From the NCBI GenBank assembly GCA_017745075.1, contig JAGIAD010000005.1, positions 217,160 through 281,159 of the forward strand: a DNA stretch of 64,000 nucleotides, given 5' to 3'. Positions within the stretch are counted from its first letter, which is position 1. Each line of letters opens with the position of its first letter. Below are positions 41,763 through 52,504 of this stretch, piece after piece. The position numbers and the translations under genes are program-made. This DNA is from Sphingobacteriaceae bacterium (GTDB lineage Bacteria; Bacteroidota; Bacteroidia; Sphingobacteriales; Sphingobacteriaceae). The notes under the pieces are model-generated. The model worked only from the letters and a program-made list of their open reading frames with translations. It did not search any database and was not told the origin of the DNA.

Positions 41763-42543
41763 CTTAACCCAAAAAGAAAAAGGTTTCTGGATATGCATTC
41801 AGAAACCTTTTTTATTTAACTTCTCTATTTTTTAAAAATATTGGAAGGATTCATGCATTGGTTCCAAATAGAAAACGAACTTCATTGCTGTGATCATGCA
41901 GATGGAAAATCGCAAAATGCCTGATCGCAAAATCTCAAGTAAAAACGGCCCCAAAAAAGCACTTTATCAATAACGATTGCATCCCGTTAAAATTAAGAAG
42001 ATAAAATAAATCGGGTTTTTACCGCGCTTAAACAAACTGGGCATAAATTTAAACAATCGTGCTATCCTTAAAATTATAGTTGCCTTAGCTTCGAATAACT
42101 AAAAACAACTAAAACCATTACCTTTTTTCCTGGCCTTAAGTTAGAGTAGTGATGTTTACACTTATCTAATAAATCCGGTGCTACTGCAATGCCACATATG
42201 GCTGTACGCAGGGGCTGGTGCCAAATAGGGGAGTTAAAGAAGATGGTCTTATTTGTAATAGAGCTAACCAAATGTGAACCAAATTGAACCAACGCTGATG
42301 AAAGCACCCTAGTTGCCGCAAATTATCTAAATGCCGGTGCAGATTGACATTGCTCAACTGGCACCGGAGCTAACCTTAACCAAAAATAAACCGAATCTTA
42401 TGACGAAAAATTACTACCACTCTGAAGAGGAGTTAACCTGCTCTTTATTAATTAAAACAACTGAAAAATTTGTTTTTAACAATCCTGCCTGATCAGGACG
42501 GTATAATTATCCAATTCTATTTCTCTTTAAATGATTTTAAATA
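41763..42543. other. Upstream region of the xylan locus (no gene)
   Basis: This 781-bp gap holds the terminator at 41777-41815, a direct repeat ATCGCAAAAT at 41909-41918 and 41924-41933, and three AACCAA words at 42266, 42277 and 42287 (spacing 11 and 10 bp, about one helical turn). A palindrome TCCTGCCTGATCAGGA sits near 42482-42497. The phased repeats might bind a regulator of the SusC gene. No frame looks real. Confidence 0.4.
41777..41815 (+). terminator. Terminator after the TonB receptor gene
   Basis: AAAAAGGTTTCTG (41777-41789) pairs with CAGAAACCTTTTT (41800-41812), a strong 13-bp stem with a 10-nt loop and a T run. It is a classical intrinsic terminator. Confidence 0.85.
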
Positions 42544-45500
42544 ATGGAAAAAATAACCAAGATGGGTAATGTTGCGCGCTCCGGAATGTGGAGTGCCAGG
42601 CCGGTATTACTCGTGATGTATTTAACGCTGATTGTTTCCGTTCTGTTGATTAATACAGCGGCGGCCCAGCAGCGGCGAAAGATAACCGGAACAGTATTAG
42701 ATGAACAAAAACAGACTATAGTAGGCGCCACTATTCTGGTAAAGGGTACCAGTATTAAAGCACAAAGTGGCACCAATGGCGAATTTGCTATAGAGGTACC
42801 TGCCGACCACCAGGTGCTTGTTGTAGCCTATGTTGGCATGAAATCGCAGGAAGTGAATGTTGCCGGAAAAACGAGCATCAACATAACGCTGAAATCCAGT
42901 ACCGACCAGTTGACAGATGTAGTGATTGTAGGGTATGGCGTACAAAAGAAACAAAGCGTTGTTGGAGCGATAACCCAAACAACCAGCGAGGTGCTGGAAA
43001 GAACGGGTGGTGTATCCAGTTTAGGCGCAGCGTTAACCGGAAATTTACCAGGTGTAATTACGACTGCAAGTACCGGAATGCCGGGCGATGAAGACCCTCA
43101 GATCCTGATCCGGGGGCGCAGTACCTGGAATAATGCCAGTCCGCTTATTTTGGTAGATGGGGTTGAGCGATCCATCAATAACATAGATATCAGCTCTGTC
43201 GCGTCTGTTTCAGTACTTAAAGATGCATCAGCTACCGCAGTATTTGGGGTAAAAGGAGCAAACGGGGTGATTTTGGTAACCACCAAAAGGGGACGCGAAG
43301 GAAAGGCCGAAATTAGGGCAGCGGCAAATGCGGTAGTGAAATCTGCATCCAAATTGCCGGGTAAGCTCGATTCTTACGACATGTTCCAGGTGCGTAACCG
43401 TACAATCGAATATGAATTGCCGCTTGCTCCGGGCGCATGGAGTTCATACCTCCCTGAAGCCGTGATGCAAAAATACCGCTCGCCTGCCAACCTGGAAGAG
43501 GCTGAGCGCTATCCCAATGTAGATTGGATAAATACCTTATTCAGGGACAATGCCATGTCTTATAACGCCAATCTTAATGTAAGCGGCGGTACCTCATTTG
43601 TGAAATATTTTGCTGCTGTTGATTACCTGGATGAAGGTGACTTGTTCAGGAGATTTAGTAACAACCGTGGGTATGACGGTGGCTACAGCTTTAGAAGGCT
43701 TAACGTAAGGAGCAACCTCGATTTTCAATTAACACCATCAACAGTTTTCAGAACCAATATCTATGGTTCAAGAGGTACATCAGAACGGCCGTGGATTGAT
43801 GTTAACCCGTATAACACCTGGACTGCAGCTTATTCTGCTGCCCCAAATCTTTACCTGCCTGTTTATTCAGATGGTACATGGGGATACTATAAACCCAATG
43901 AACAACAGAGTTTAAACTCTGTCAGGATCCTGTCTACCAGTGGTCTACAAACAACCACCACATCGCGTATTACCACAGATTTTACGTTAGATCAAAGTTT
44001 AAATTCACTTGTTAAAGGACTAAGTTTAAAAGGGACATTATCTATCGATAATACCTTTATCGAAGCCGGCCGGGGTATCGACGACCGGAATAATGGCACT
44101 TTGAGTAAATACATCGATCCTGAAACCGGAGTGGTAAGTTATTCGCAGACCAAAGATGCAGCAACTGAACTGGAATGGAGAGAAAGTGTAAGGTGGGCAA
44201 GCCGGGCAGGTGATGTTAACGATGGCGCAACTTACCGCAGAATGTTCTCGCAGGTGCAGCTCAATTATGCCAGAACCATTGCCCAGAAACACAATTTAAC
44301 CGCTATGGGTCTTTGGAGCCGGGATAACACCGCTACCGGAAGTATTATCCCTTCTTACCGCGAAGACTGGGTGTTCCGTACTACTTATAATTATGCAGGG
44401 AAATATAGTCTTGAATATAACGGAGCATATAATGGTTCTGAAAAGTTCGGCCCTGCTTACCGATTTGATTTCTTTTCGTCAGGCGGACTAGGATGGATGA
44501 TTTCTGAAGAGAAGTTTATGAAGCCGATCAAATTTATCAATACTTTAAAATTACGTGGATCATACGGAGAAATTGGTGATGACGGTGGTTCTCCGAGATT
44601 TGCATTTTTAACAAACTGGGCTTTTGGCGGAACAACCCCCATGGGTATTACCGGAGAAACTGCAGAAAATAGCCCTTATAACTGGTACAGGGAAACCGGT
44701 GTGGGTAATCCAAATGTTCGCTGGGAGAAAGTGGTGAAGAAAAATATCGCGCTTGATTTTGGTATCCTTGGGAACATGATTACCGGAAGTGTAGATTTCT
44801 TCCAGGATAACCGGAGTGATATTCTTACCGGTACGGCCAGGGCTGTTCCAAGTTATTATGGCGCTCAGCCCCCAACCTTTAACGTGGGTAAAGTACGGTC
44901 GAGAGGTTATGAAATTGACGTCCGTTTTAATAAAAAACTCACCAATAATTTTACCATTTGGGGCAATGTCAATTATACCCACACCAGAAACAAGGTAATT
45001 GATGCTGATGTGGCCGAGCTATTGCCAGAATATGCAAAACCAATTAACAAACAGATCGGACAGGCTTATAGTTATGTAAGCCAGGGTTATTATAATACAT
45101 GGGATCAGCTTTATGGAAGTACCATGCATAATGCCAACGATCAGCAAAAACTCCCGGGCAATTTCCATATTGTTGATTACAATGGCGATGGTATCATTGA
45201 TGCAAATGATAATATTCCATACGCTTACTCGGGTTCTCCAGAAAATACCTATAACGCAACAATAGGTTTTGACTGGAAAGGTTTCAGTGTCTTTGCCCAG
45301 TTTTATGGGGTAAATAATGTTACCCGCCAGGTAGTATTGGGAACATTTTCTGGGAAAAACACTGTTGCTTATGATGAGGGAACTTACTGGTCTAAATATA
45401 ACACCAGTCCGGACGGACCAATGCCACGTTGGGAAACAACGCCAGCTGGTTTTTACACGGCAGACCGGTACTTTTATGATGGCTCTTACCTGCGCTTAAA

Positions 45501-45720
45501 AAATGCTGAGATTGCTTACACCTTTAGGCAAGATTGGGTTAAAAGGGCAGGCATATCGAGCATACGTGTGTTCCTGAACGGAAACAATTTACATGTATGG
45601 ACCAAAATGCCGGATGACCGTGAAGCAAATTACCAAAGTGCCGGCGGACAAGCATGGGCCTCGCAGGGTGCTTACCCAACTGTAAAGCGATATAACCTGG
45701 GCGCAAATTTCACTTTCTAA
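42544..45720 (+). CDS. SusC/RagA-family TonB-linked outer-membrane transporter (first pair)
   Basis: A 1058-residue outer-membrane transporter for oligosaccharides. After a signal-like N-terminus (helix about 22-42) comes a carboxypeptidase-regulatory-like domain (about 48-125, TGTVLDEQKQTIVGATILVKG). The plug (about 130-245) has the SusC signature DVVIVGYGVQKKQSVVGAI and LILVDGVERSINNIDISSVA. A C-terminal barrel ends NLGANFTF. It works with the SusD protein encoded 2 nt downstream. Gene order resembles the xusA-xusB-xusC-xusD-xusE-xyn10 xylan system described from Prevotella, with this gene at the xusA position. Confidence 0.92.
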   Translation: MEKITKMGNVARSGMWSARPVLLVMYLTLIVSVLLINTAAAQQRRKITGTVLDEQKQTIVGATILVKGTSIKAQSGTNGEFAIEVPADHQVLVVAYVGMKSQEVNVAGKTSINITLKSSTDQLTDVVIVGYGVQKKQSVVGAITQTTSEVLERTGGVSSLGAALTGNLPGVITTASTGMPGDEDPQILIRGRSTWNNASPLILVDGVERSINNIDISSVASVSVLKDASATAVFGVKGANGVILVTTKRGREGKAEIRAAANAVVKSASKLPGKLDSYDMFQVRNRTIEYELPLAPGAWSSYLPEAVMQKYRSPANLEEAERYPNVDWINTLFRDNAMSYNANLNVSGGTSFVKYFAAVDYLDEGDLFRRFSNNRGYDGGYSFRRLNVRSNLDFQLTPSTVFRTNIYGSRGTSERPWIDVNPYNTWTAAYSAAPNLYLPVYSDGTWGYYKPNEQQSLNSVRILSTSGLQTTTTSRITTDFTLDQSLNSLVKGLSLKGTLSIDNTFIEAGRGIDDRNNGTLSKYIDPETGVVSYSQTKDAATELEWRESVRWASRAGDVNDGATYRRMFSQVQLNYARTIAQKHNLTAMGLWSRDNTATGSIIPSYREDWVFRTTYNYAGKYSLEYNGAYNGSEKFGPAYRFDFFSSGGLGWMISEEKFMKPIKFINTLKLRGSYGEIGDDGGSPRFAFLTNWAFGGTTPMGITGETAENSPYNWYRETGVGNPNVRWEKVVKKNIALDFGILGNMITGSVDFFQDNRSDILTGTARAVPSYYGAQPPTFNVGKVRSRGYEIDVRFNKKLTNNFTIWGNVNYTHTRNKVIDADVAELLPEYAKPINKQIGQAYSYVSQGYYNTWDQLYGSTMHNANDQQKLPGNFHIVDYNGDGIIDANDNIPYAYSGSPENTYNATIGFDWKGFSVFAQFYGVNNVTRQVVLGTFSGKNTVAYDEGTYWSKYNTSPDGPMPRWETTPAGFYTADRYFYDGSYLRLKNAEIAYTFRQDWVKRAGISSIRVFLNGNNLHVWTKMPDDREANYQSAGGQAWASQGAYPTVKRYNLGANFTF

Positions 45721-45722
45721 AC

Positions 45723-47621
45723 ATGAGCACGATGAAAAAATATATTAAATCCTTATTGTTAATAGGAATGATTTGGGTGGGCACCAGCATGGTGTCTTGC
45801 AAAAAATATTTAGACAGGGATCCTGAAGCAACTGTTTCTGCCGAGTCTGCCTTTAAAGACTTTCGCAGTTTTCAAGGTTTCACCGAAGAGCTGTACAACT
45901 GTATCCCGGATTTTACCAACCGTTACTGGACCAACAGTTTTAACTGGGGAGAGGATGAAATCCAGTCTACAGTTCAAAATTTCCACTTTGTAAACAAAAT
46001 TGATAACGGCGATTTTTGGGGCTGGCAAAGAGAATTTGACGGCTGGGGCGCAGGATTTTTAGATAATGCCAACGCAAATACCAATAACGATCGTTTTTCA
46101 AAAGGACTGTATCCCTTAGCCTGGTACGGCATTCGTAAAGTCAACTTAGGGCTTGAGAACCTAAACCTGATGGTAAATGCAACTGATGAAGAACGTAACC
46201 TGATTAAAGGTCAGCTGTTGTTTTTCAGGGGCTGGTTCCATTTTCAGCTTATTCAATATTTCGGAGGACTGCCATATATCGATAAGGTATTGCCAGCTGA
46301 TGAAGAATTAAGATTACCGAGGTTAAAGTACCAGGAGTGTGCAGCAAAGGTAGCTTTAGATTTAAGGGCAGCTGCAGACCTTTTACCCATCAATTGGGAT
46401 AATACAACAGCCGGGATCCAAACCCTGGGTAAAAACCAATTGCGCATCAATAAAATTATGGCATTGGGTTATTTGGGCAAAAACTACCTGTGGGCTGCGA
46501 GTCCGTTAATGAACTTAGAATCTACTGGAAGTAAAACCTATAATGTAGAGCTGAGTAAAAAAGCAGCTGCGGCATTTGCCGAGTTGCTGAAACTAACAGA
46601 AAGTGGTGCTGCTCCTCATAAATTACTGCCTTTTTCGCAGTATAGCACCAATTTTTATACAACTGGTCAAAACTTCCTGATCCCCGGAGGAACCGAAGTG
46701 ATATTTACAGGGCCATATTGGGGTGCACACGGCTCAACTTATGGTACAGCCAAGCAATATACCCCGGCAATTGTTGGTGCTGATGCACTGGTATTTGCAC
46801 CGACTGCCAATTATGTGAATTATTATGGAATGAAAAACGGCCTGCCAATTTCTAATTCTGCACAGGCCGATCCTACAGGGTCAGGGTATGATCCGCAATT
46901 TCCATGGCGTGATCGCGATCCCCGGTTCTACAACGATATTATATACGATGGAGTTAAAGTGGTACAGGGAACACTGGCCGCAAACATGGAACCGCATCGT
47001 TATGCAAATCTGTACACAAACGGAAGTTACAGAGATGAACGCTCTGGTAGCCGTACAGGGTATATGATGTTCAAATTTGTTCCAAGAACCGCAAACAACT
47101 TTGACCAGGGATGGAATTACGGCCAAAACCTGAACATCAAGGTTTCATACATGCGTTTGGCTGATATTTACCTGATGTATGCCGAATCTGTTGCTGCAGG
47201 CTACGACTCACCGACTGCCACTGCCGAGGGATTTGGCAAAAGTGCTGTTGATGCGATTAATGTGATTAGGGACAGGGCAGGTGTTGGACATGTTGCCACA
47301 CAATTCCTGGCGAATACAACAGAATTTATGAAAGAAGTAAGGCGTGAACGCGCCGTTGAACTGGCTTTTGAAGGGCACAGGTTTAATGACCTTCGCCGCT
47401 GGCATTTATTGGCAGAGCTTCCTTATACTTTAAAAACGGCTGCAGAATTTGATCGCGCTGCGCCATTAAATTCTTCTGTCGACACGAAGTTAAACAAGGT
47501 TGTAAATTATCGTGAGCGGTTAATATTACAGCGTCCGTTTAGCGAAAAACATTATTGGTTGCCGCTAAAACGTGCAGATGTAAATATGTATAAAGAGTTC
47601 GCACAGAACCCTGGATGGTAA
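45723..47621 (+). CDS. SusD/RagB-family glycan-binding lipoprotein (first pair)
   Basis: A 632-residue outer-membrane lipoprotein that caps the SusC channel and binds xylan-derived glycans. The signal ends in SMVSCKKYLDRDPE, so Cys26 or so is lipidated. TPR-like helices (about 100-220) and the SusD C-terminal motif RRERAVELAFEGHRFNDLRRWHL are present, with the ending WLPLKRADVNMYKEFAQNPGW typical of the family. It is directly behind its SusC partner (2-nt gap). Confidence 0.93.
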   Translation: MSTMKKYIKSLLLIGMIWVGTSMVSCKKYLDRDPEATVSAESAFKDFRSFQGFTEELYNCIPDFTNRYWTNSFNWGEDEIQSTVQNFHFVNKIDNGDFWGWQREFDGWGAGFLDNANANTNNDRFSKGLYPLAWYGIRKVNLGLENLNLMVNATDEERNLIKGQLLFFRGWFHFQLIQYFGGLPYIDKVLPADEELRLPRLKYQECAAKVALDLRAAADLLPINWDNTTAGIQTLGKNQLRINKIMALGYLGKNYLWAASPLMNLESTGSKTYNVELSKKAAAAFAELLKLTESGAAPHKLLPFSQYSTNFYTTGQNFLIPGGTEVIFTGPYWGAHGSTYGTAKQYTPAIVGADALVFAPTANYVNYYGMKNGLPISNSAQADPTGSGYDPQFPWRDRDPRFYNDIIYDGVKVVQGTLAANMEPHRYANLYTNGSYRDERSGSRTGYMMFKFVPRTANNFDQGWNYGQNLNIKVSYMRLADIYLMYAESVAAGYDSPTATAEGFGKSAVDAINVIRDRAGVGHVATQFLANTTEFMKEVRRERAVELAFEGHRFNDLRRWHLLAELPYTLKTAAEFDRAAPLNSSVDTKLNKVVNYRERLILQRPFSEKHYWLPLKRADVNMYKEFAQNPGW

Positions 47622-47654
47622 GGTTTTCATGATCACAAATAATTAAAGACAAGA

Positions 47655-50600
47655 ATGATGAAATTTTTAAGAAATACATTGGTACTGAGTGTTTTCTTTA
47701 CACTGCTTGCCGGTGTAATAAAGGGTCAGGATGCCGTTAAGATACCTATAAAGGCTGTCGTTCACGATATCAATGGAAATCCGGTAAAAGGGGCATCCAT
47801 ACATGTTGAAGGAAGCGAGGTATTCACCATCGCCAACCAGGCAGGTGAGTTCTCATTGTCAGCTGATGAGAATAGTACCTTTACGGTGAGTGCCAAAGGA
47901 TATAAAACTTCGTTGGTAATTGCATCAGCTAACTTAAAGCTGATTACCTTAACTAAAGACGACCGGCTGATAAATGTTGGTTTTAAAAGTGCAGAAGAAA
48001 GCAATCTTCCGGCCGGGGTTTCAAATGTTAACCTAGCACAGCTTTTTGAGAAAAACTTTACCACCTACGGATTGGATGGGATAGAGGCTTTTGCGCCGGG
48101 CTTTAATGGCAACAACCTTTGGGGCATGAACACCTCTTTGGTATTGGTTGATGGAGTGCCGAGAGATGCAACCAGTGTTACCCCCAATGAGATTGAGGAT
48201 ATTACTTTTCTCAAAAGTGCATCGGCTGTTGCCTTGTACGGCAGCCGCGGTGCAAAAGGAGTAATATTAATCACCACAAAAAGAGGTTTGCCAATTAAGC
48301 AAAAGATAAACGTACGTTCCAATATCGGGGTAAATACACCAAAAAGATACCCGCAGTATCTGGGCTCTTCTGAATACATGACCTTGTATAACGAAGCTTT
48401 GGCCAATGATGGTCTGGCAGCAGTATATACTCCCGATATGATTTATAATCACTCAGGTATTAACCCTTATCGTTATCCAAATGTTGATTATTACTCATCT
48501 GAATACCTCAAGAACAGTTTTGCCCGCTATGATGGTGTGGCAGAAATTTCAGGTGGAAACGAACGTGCCCGTTACTATACGAATATTGGTTTTGTATCTA
48601 CCGGTTCGCTGATTAATTTTGGCGAAGCAAAAGAAAACAATACAACAGAGCGATTTAACATCCGTGGGAATGTTGATATGCAGCTCACTAAAGCCCTGAA
48701 AGCACGTGTAGATGCAAGTGCTGTATTTTCAAGCGGTGGCGGGGTAAATACGAATTACTGGGCCAGCGCTGCAACCCTGCGCCCACATTTGTTTACCCCT
48801 TTAATTCCAATAAATTTATTGGAACAGAGCGATGAAGTAAGCAGGGCAATGATCAAAAATGCTAAAATTATTGATGGTCAATATATCCTTGGTGGTACCC
48901 AATTGGATCAAACCAATCCGATTGCGGCCATTTACGCAGGAGGCAATAATAAATTTGTGCAACGCCAGTTCCAGTTTACCACTGGCATTGATGCTGATTT
49001 GAAAGGGATTTTGAACGGGCTCACTTTCAGCAGCAGCATGGGGATCGATTACCTGAACAGCTACAACCAGGGGTACCGCAATGGATATGCAACTTACCAG
49101 CCCAACTGGACCACCTATTCGGGTACTACGCTGATTGGAAGTTTAACCCGCTGGGGAGAAGATACTAAAACCGGCGTTCAAAACATTGCAGATAGTTATT
49201 ACAGGCAAACCATTTCATTTTCTGGCCAGTTCAACTACAATACCACAATAAGCAATAAGCATCATATTTCTGCTTTACTACTTGCCGCAGCATACCGCCA
49301 GTCGCAATCTGAAGTTTATCAGCCTACAACAAATTCTAATTTAGGATTGCAGTTAAACTATGATTTTAATCGTAAATATTTTGCTGAACTTACCGGTGCT
49401 GTGGTACGCTCGCCAAAAATGCCGCCGGGGAAAAGGGTTGCCCTTTCTCCTGCGGCTTCAATCGGGTGGCACCTTAACGAAGAGCCGTTTTTAAAAGAAG
49501 TTTCATTTATTAACGACCTGACACTGACCGCATCCGGCGGAATTTTAAATACCGATCTTGATTTTGACGAGTATTTTGCCTACGAAAGCATTTATACAGC
49601 TACGGGCGGTAACTGGTACGGCTGGAATGATGGTACCGGTACACAGTCGACTGATTCTCGCCGTGGAACCAATATGGATTTAACTTTTGCTAAAAGAAAA
49701 GAAATCAGTGTTGGGTTAAAAGCCGGAATGTTCAACAATCAGTTTAATTTCGGTGCCAATTTTTTCAGAAATAATATTACCGGAATTATCGGCCAGATTA
49801 ATGTCCTTTATCCGAGTTATTTCACTACCGGATTCCCGAGCTCATCTTTTGTGCCTTACAGCAATTACAATAGTGACCAACGTACAGGTGTAGATTTTTA
49901 TTTAAACTTCAACAAACGCATCGGGGCTGTTGACTGGACCTTAGGCATGTCTGGAACATATTATACCACCAAAGCCACCAAACGGGCCGATCTGTTAACT
50001 TACGAAAATAGCTATCAGTACCGTGCAGGTAAGCCGCTTGATGCCATTTGGGGGCTAAAAAGCAATGGTTTTTATATGGATGCAAGCGAGGTGGCTGCGG
50101 CAGACGGGATTAATGGTGCAAAACCTGCATTTGGTTCGGCCCTGGCACCAGGAGACATCAAATATATCGATCAGAACGGCGACAAAATCATCGACGATAA
50201 AGATCAGGTATATCTTGGTCGCGGAGGATGGTTTGGAGCCCCGTTTACAGCAGGATTGAACTTAACCGCTAAATGGAAAAATCTTACCGTATTTGTTTTG
50301 GGCACAGGCCGCTTCGGAGCAAGTGCTATGAAAAGCGATAACTATTTCTGGGTAAATGGAAGCGATAAGTATTCAGCAGTGGTGCGCGACAGGTGGACAC
50401 CTCAAACGAAAAACACAGCAACCTTTCCACGGTTAACCACCTCAAACGGCGATAATAATTTTAGGGCCTCTGATTTCTGGTTGTACAGTACCGATCGGTT
50501 TGATTTATCCAAGGTTCAGATTTCTTATACCATTCCTGATAAATTGTTCAAAAGCAAAGTCCTGAAAGAGCTGGGCTTATATGTAGCCGGGTTTAATCTT

Positions 50601-50696
50601 TTAACAATTGCAAAAGAAAAGGAAATACTGGAAATGAATTTAGGAGGGGCCCCGCAAACAAGGTTGTATAACCTGGGCGTAAAGGCAATGTTTTAA
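47655..50696 (+). CDS. SusC/RagA-family transporter (second pair)
   Basis: A 1013-residue outer-membrane transporter. The signal peptide MMKFLRNTLVLSVFFTLLAG is followed by a carboxypeptidase-like domain (about 28-105), a plug with LVLVDGVPRDATSVTPNEIE and SAVALYGSRGAKGVILITT, and a barrel ending LYNLGVKAMF. The plug signature is less canonical than in the first SusC (LPAGVSNVNLAQLFE). Two SusC/D pairs in a row are common in xylan loci and may serve different chain lengths (inference). Confidence 0.91.
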   Translation: MMKFLRNTLVLSVFFTLLAGVIKGQDAVKIPIKAVVHDINGNPVKGASIHVEGSEVFTIANQAGEFSLSADENSTFTVSAKGYKTSLVIASANLKLITLTKDDRLINVGFKSAEESNLPAGVSNVNLAQLFEKNFTTYGLDGIEAFAPGFNGNNLWGMNTSLVLVDGVPRDATSVTPNEIEDITFLKSASAVALYGSRGAKGVILITTKRGLPIKQKINVRSNIGVNTPKRYPQYLGSSEYMTLYNEALANDGLAAVYTPDMIYNHSGINPYRYPNVDYYSSEYLKNSFARYDGVAEISGGNERARYYTNIGFVSTGSLINFGEAKENNTTERFNIRGNVDMQLTKALKARVDASAVFSSGGGVNTNYWASAATLRPHLFTPLIPINLLEQSDEVSRAMIKNAKIIDGQYILGGTQLDQTNPIAAIYAGGNNKFVQRQFQFTTGIDADLKGILNGLTFSSSMGIDYLNSYNQGYRNGYATYQPNWTTYSGTTLIGSLTRWGEDTKTGVQNIADSYYRQTISFSGQFNYNTTISNKHHISALLLAAAYRQSQSEVYQPTTNSNLGLQLNYDFNRKYFAELTGAVVRSPKMPPGKRVALSPAASIGWHLNEEPFLKEVSFINDLTLTASGGILNTDLDFDEYFAYESIYTATGGNWYGWNDGTGTQSTDSRRGTNMDLTFAKRKEISVGLKAGMFNNQFNFGANFFRNNITGIIGQINVLYPSYFTTGFPSSSFVPYSNYNSDQRTGVDFYLNFNKRIGAVDWTLGMSGTYYTTKATKRADLLTYENSYQYRAGKPLDAIWGLKSNGFYMDASEVAAADGINGAKPAFGSALAPGDIKYIDQNGDKIIDDKDQVYLGRGGWFGAPFTAGLNLTAKWKNLTVFVLGTGRFGASAMKSDNYFWVNGSDKYSAVVRDRWTPQTKNTATFPRLTTSNGDNNFRASDFWLYSTDRFDLSKVQISYTIPDKLFKSKVLKELGLYVAGFNLLTIAKEKEILEMNLGGAPQTRLYNLGVKAMF

Positions 50697-50717
50697 TTCA
50701 ATATTAGATTAGAAAAG

Positions 50718-52478
50718 ATGAACAGAATATTAATAGGATTTATAGTTGTCATAGTGATGCTCTGGGGTTGTAAAAAGTTTACAGATCCTGCTCCGCAAAA
50801 TAACGGAGATTTCGACAACATCTATACAGAACCTGCACTTGCCCACGGGTTATTGCTAAATGGTTATACACGACTTCCGTCAAATGGCTGGTCTTTCAAT
50901 GATGTGGCTACAGATGATGCCGTAAGTAATGATATCAATAATAATTTCAGGAAAATGGCCACCGGGCAATGGTCGGCAGCATTTAATCCTACAGATCAAT
51001 GGACGAATGCAAGGGCAGGTATTCAGTATATCAACTTATTTCTGGCCGAATCAGACAAGGTACTCTGGGATTCAAAAGACCCGGTGCTGAGCAGAATGTT
51101 TAACGACCGGATGAAAGGAGAAGCATATGCTTTAAGGGCCTACCTGATGTCGTACCTGCTACAGGCGCATGCCGGTAAAGTGGGCGGTACTTTATATGGT
51201 TTTCCGTTGGTGCTTCAACCCGAAACGCCGGCTTCTGACTTTAACCAGCCGCGTGCCACCTTTGATGCCTGCATTAAACAGATTTATGGCGACCTGGATA
51301 GGGCAGAACAATTGCTCCCTTTAGATTATGCAGATATCAATAGCACCAGCCAGATTCCGTCCAAATATGCAGGTGTTAATGTAGAAACCTATAACCGGGT
51401 GTTCGGCAAGTTTTTCAATCAGCGAATGACGGGCCGTATTTCAAAAGCCATCCGGGCCCGGGTAGCACTAATGGCTGCAAGTCCGGCTTTTGCTGGCGGC
51501 AATTCTACCACATGGGCCGATGCTGCCGGTTATGCCGCACAGGTACTGGCACTGAATAACTGGTTAGCTAATTTAGATCCAAATGGCGTTACCTGGTACG
51601 ATAACCGCAGTGAAATTGATGCTTTGGCTTCAGGTGCCAGTCCGAGAGAAGTACTTTGGCGCACCAATGTCGGATCCAGCAGTGACCTGGAAGCGGCAAA
51701 CTATCCACCAACCCTTTCTGGTCAGGGCCGTATAAATCCTACCCAAAACCTGGTTAATGCTTTTCCGATGCTGAACGGTTATCCGATAACCAGCACGCCA
51801 CAGAGCGGATATAACCCGGCGTCCCCATACACAGGCAGAGATCCGCGTTTGGCAAAATTTATTGTATACAACGGGAACACTATCGGGCCAACTAACAAAG
51901 TAATTAATACTACCACAGATGTGGCTACCAACGATGATGGATTAAATAGAAAAGAAGTCTCTACACGGACCGGTTACTACATGAAAAAATTGTTAAGGCA
52001 AGATGTAAGCCGTACACCAACTGTAAACAACCAGAAGCATTACAGGCCGCATATCCGCTATACCGAGATTTTCCTGATTTATGCTGAGGCTGCAAATGAA
52101 GCATGGGGTCCTACTGCAAACGGTGGCAATCCTTACTCGGCTTATGATATTATCAAAGCCATCCGCGCAAGGGCAGGCATTGGAACTACAAATGGTGATG
52201 CTTACCTCGAATCTATTAAGAGCGATAAAGATGCCATGCGAACATTGATCAGAAATGAGCGCAGGCTGGAATTGGCTTTTGAAGGATTTCGTTTCTGGGA
52301 TCTGCGCAGGTGGAATGCTGCTTTAACCGAGCCGGTTAAGGGAATGAGCATCTCCCAGAGCGCTTACCAGGAAATCAATGTAGAGGACAGAAACTATCAG
52401 GAATATATGAGATTCGGGCCAATTCCTTACAGTGAAATACTCAAATACAATGCTTTGCAACAAAATTCAGGATGGTAA
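50718..52478 (+). CDS. SusD/RagB-family glycan-binding lipoprotein (second pair)
   Basis: A 586-residue lipoprotein with the lipobox VIVMLWGCKKFTDPAP (Cys near residue 18). Helical TPR-like region (about 90-220). The C-terminal SusD motif RNERRLELAFEGFRFWDLRRWNA is conserved and the ending is the usual NALQQNSGW. It lies 21 bp after its SusC partner. Confidence 0.92.
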   Translation: MNRILIGFIVVIVMLWGCKKFTDPAPQNNGDFDNIYTEPALAHGLLLNGYTRLPSNGWSFNDVATDDAVSNDINNNFRKMATGQWSAAFNPTDQWTNARAGIQYINLFLAESDKVLWDSKDPVLSRMFNDRMKGEAYALRAYLMSYLLQAHAGKVGGTLYGFPLVLQPETPASDFNQPRATFDACIKQIYGDLDRAEQLLPLDYADINSTSQIPSKYAGVNVETYNRVFGKFFNQRMTGRISKAIRARVALMAASPAFAGGNSTTWADAAGYAAQVLALNNWLANLDPNGVTWYDNRSEIDALASGASPREVLWRTNVGSSSDLEAANYPPTLSGQGRINPTQNLVNAFPMLNGYPITSTPQSGYNPASPYTGRDPRLAKFIVYNGNTIGPTNKVINTTTDVATNDDGLNRKEVSTRTGYYMKKLLRQDVSRTPTVNNQKHYRPHIRYTEIFLIYAEAANEAWGPTANGGNPYSAYDIIKAIRARAGIGTTNGDAYLESIKSDKDAMRTLIRNERRLELAFEGFRFWDLRRWNAALTEPVKGMSISQSAYQEINVEDRNYQEYMRFGPIPYSEILKYNALQQNSGW

Positions 52479-52504
52479 TATTCATTCACTAACCGATTAA
52501 CACA

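Noticed and set aside
42537..44982. Several antisense frames of 60-120 codons inside the SusC gene
   Set aside because: They are shadows of the coding strand with no family character. The forward frame is an unmistakable SusC protein.
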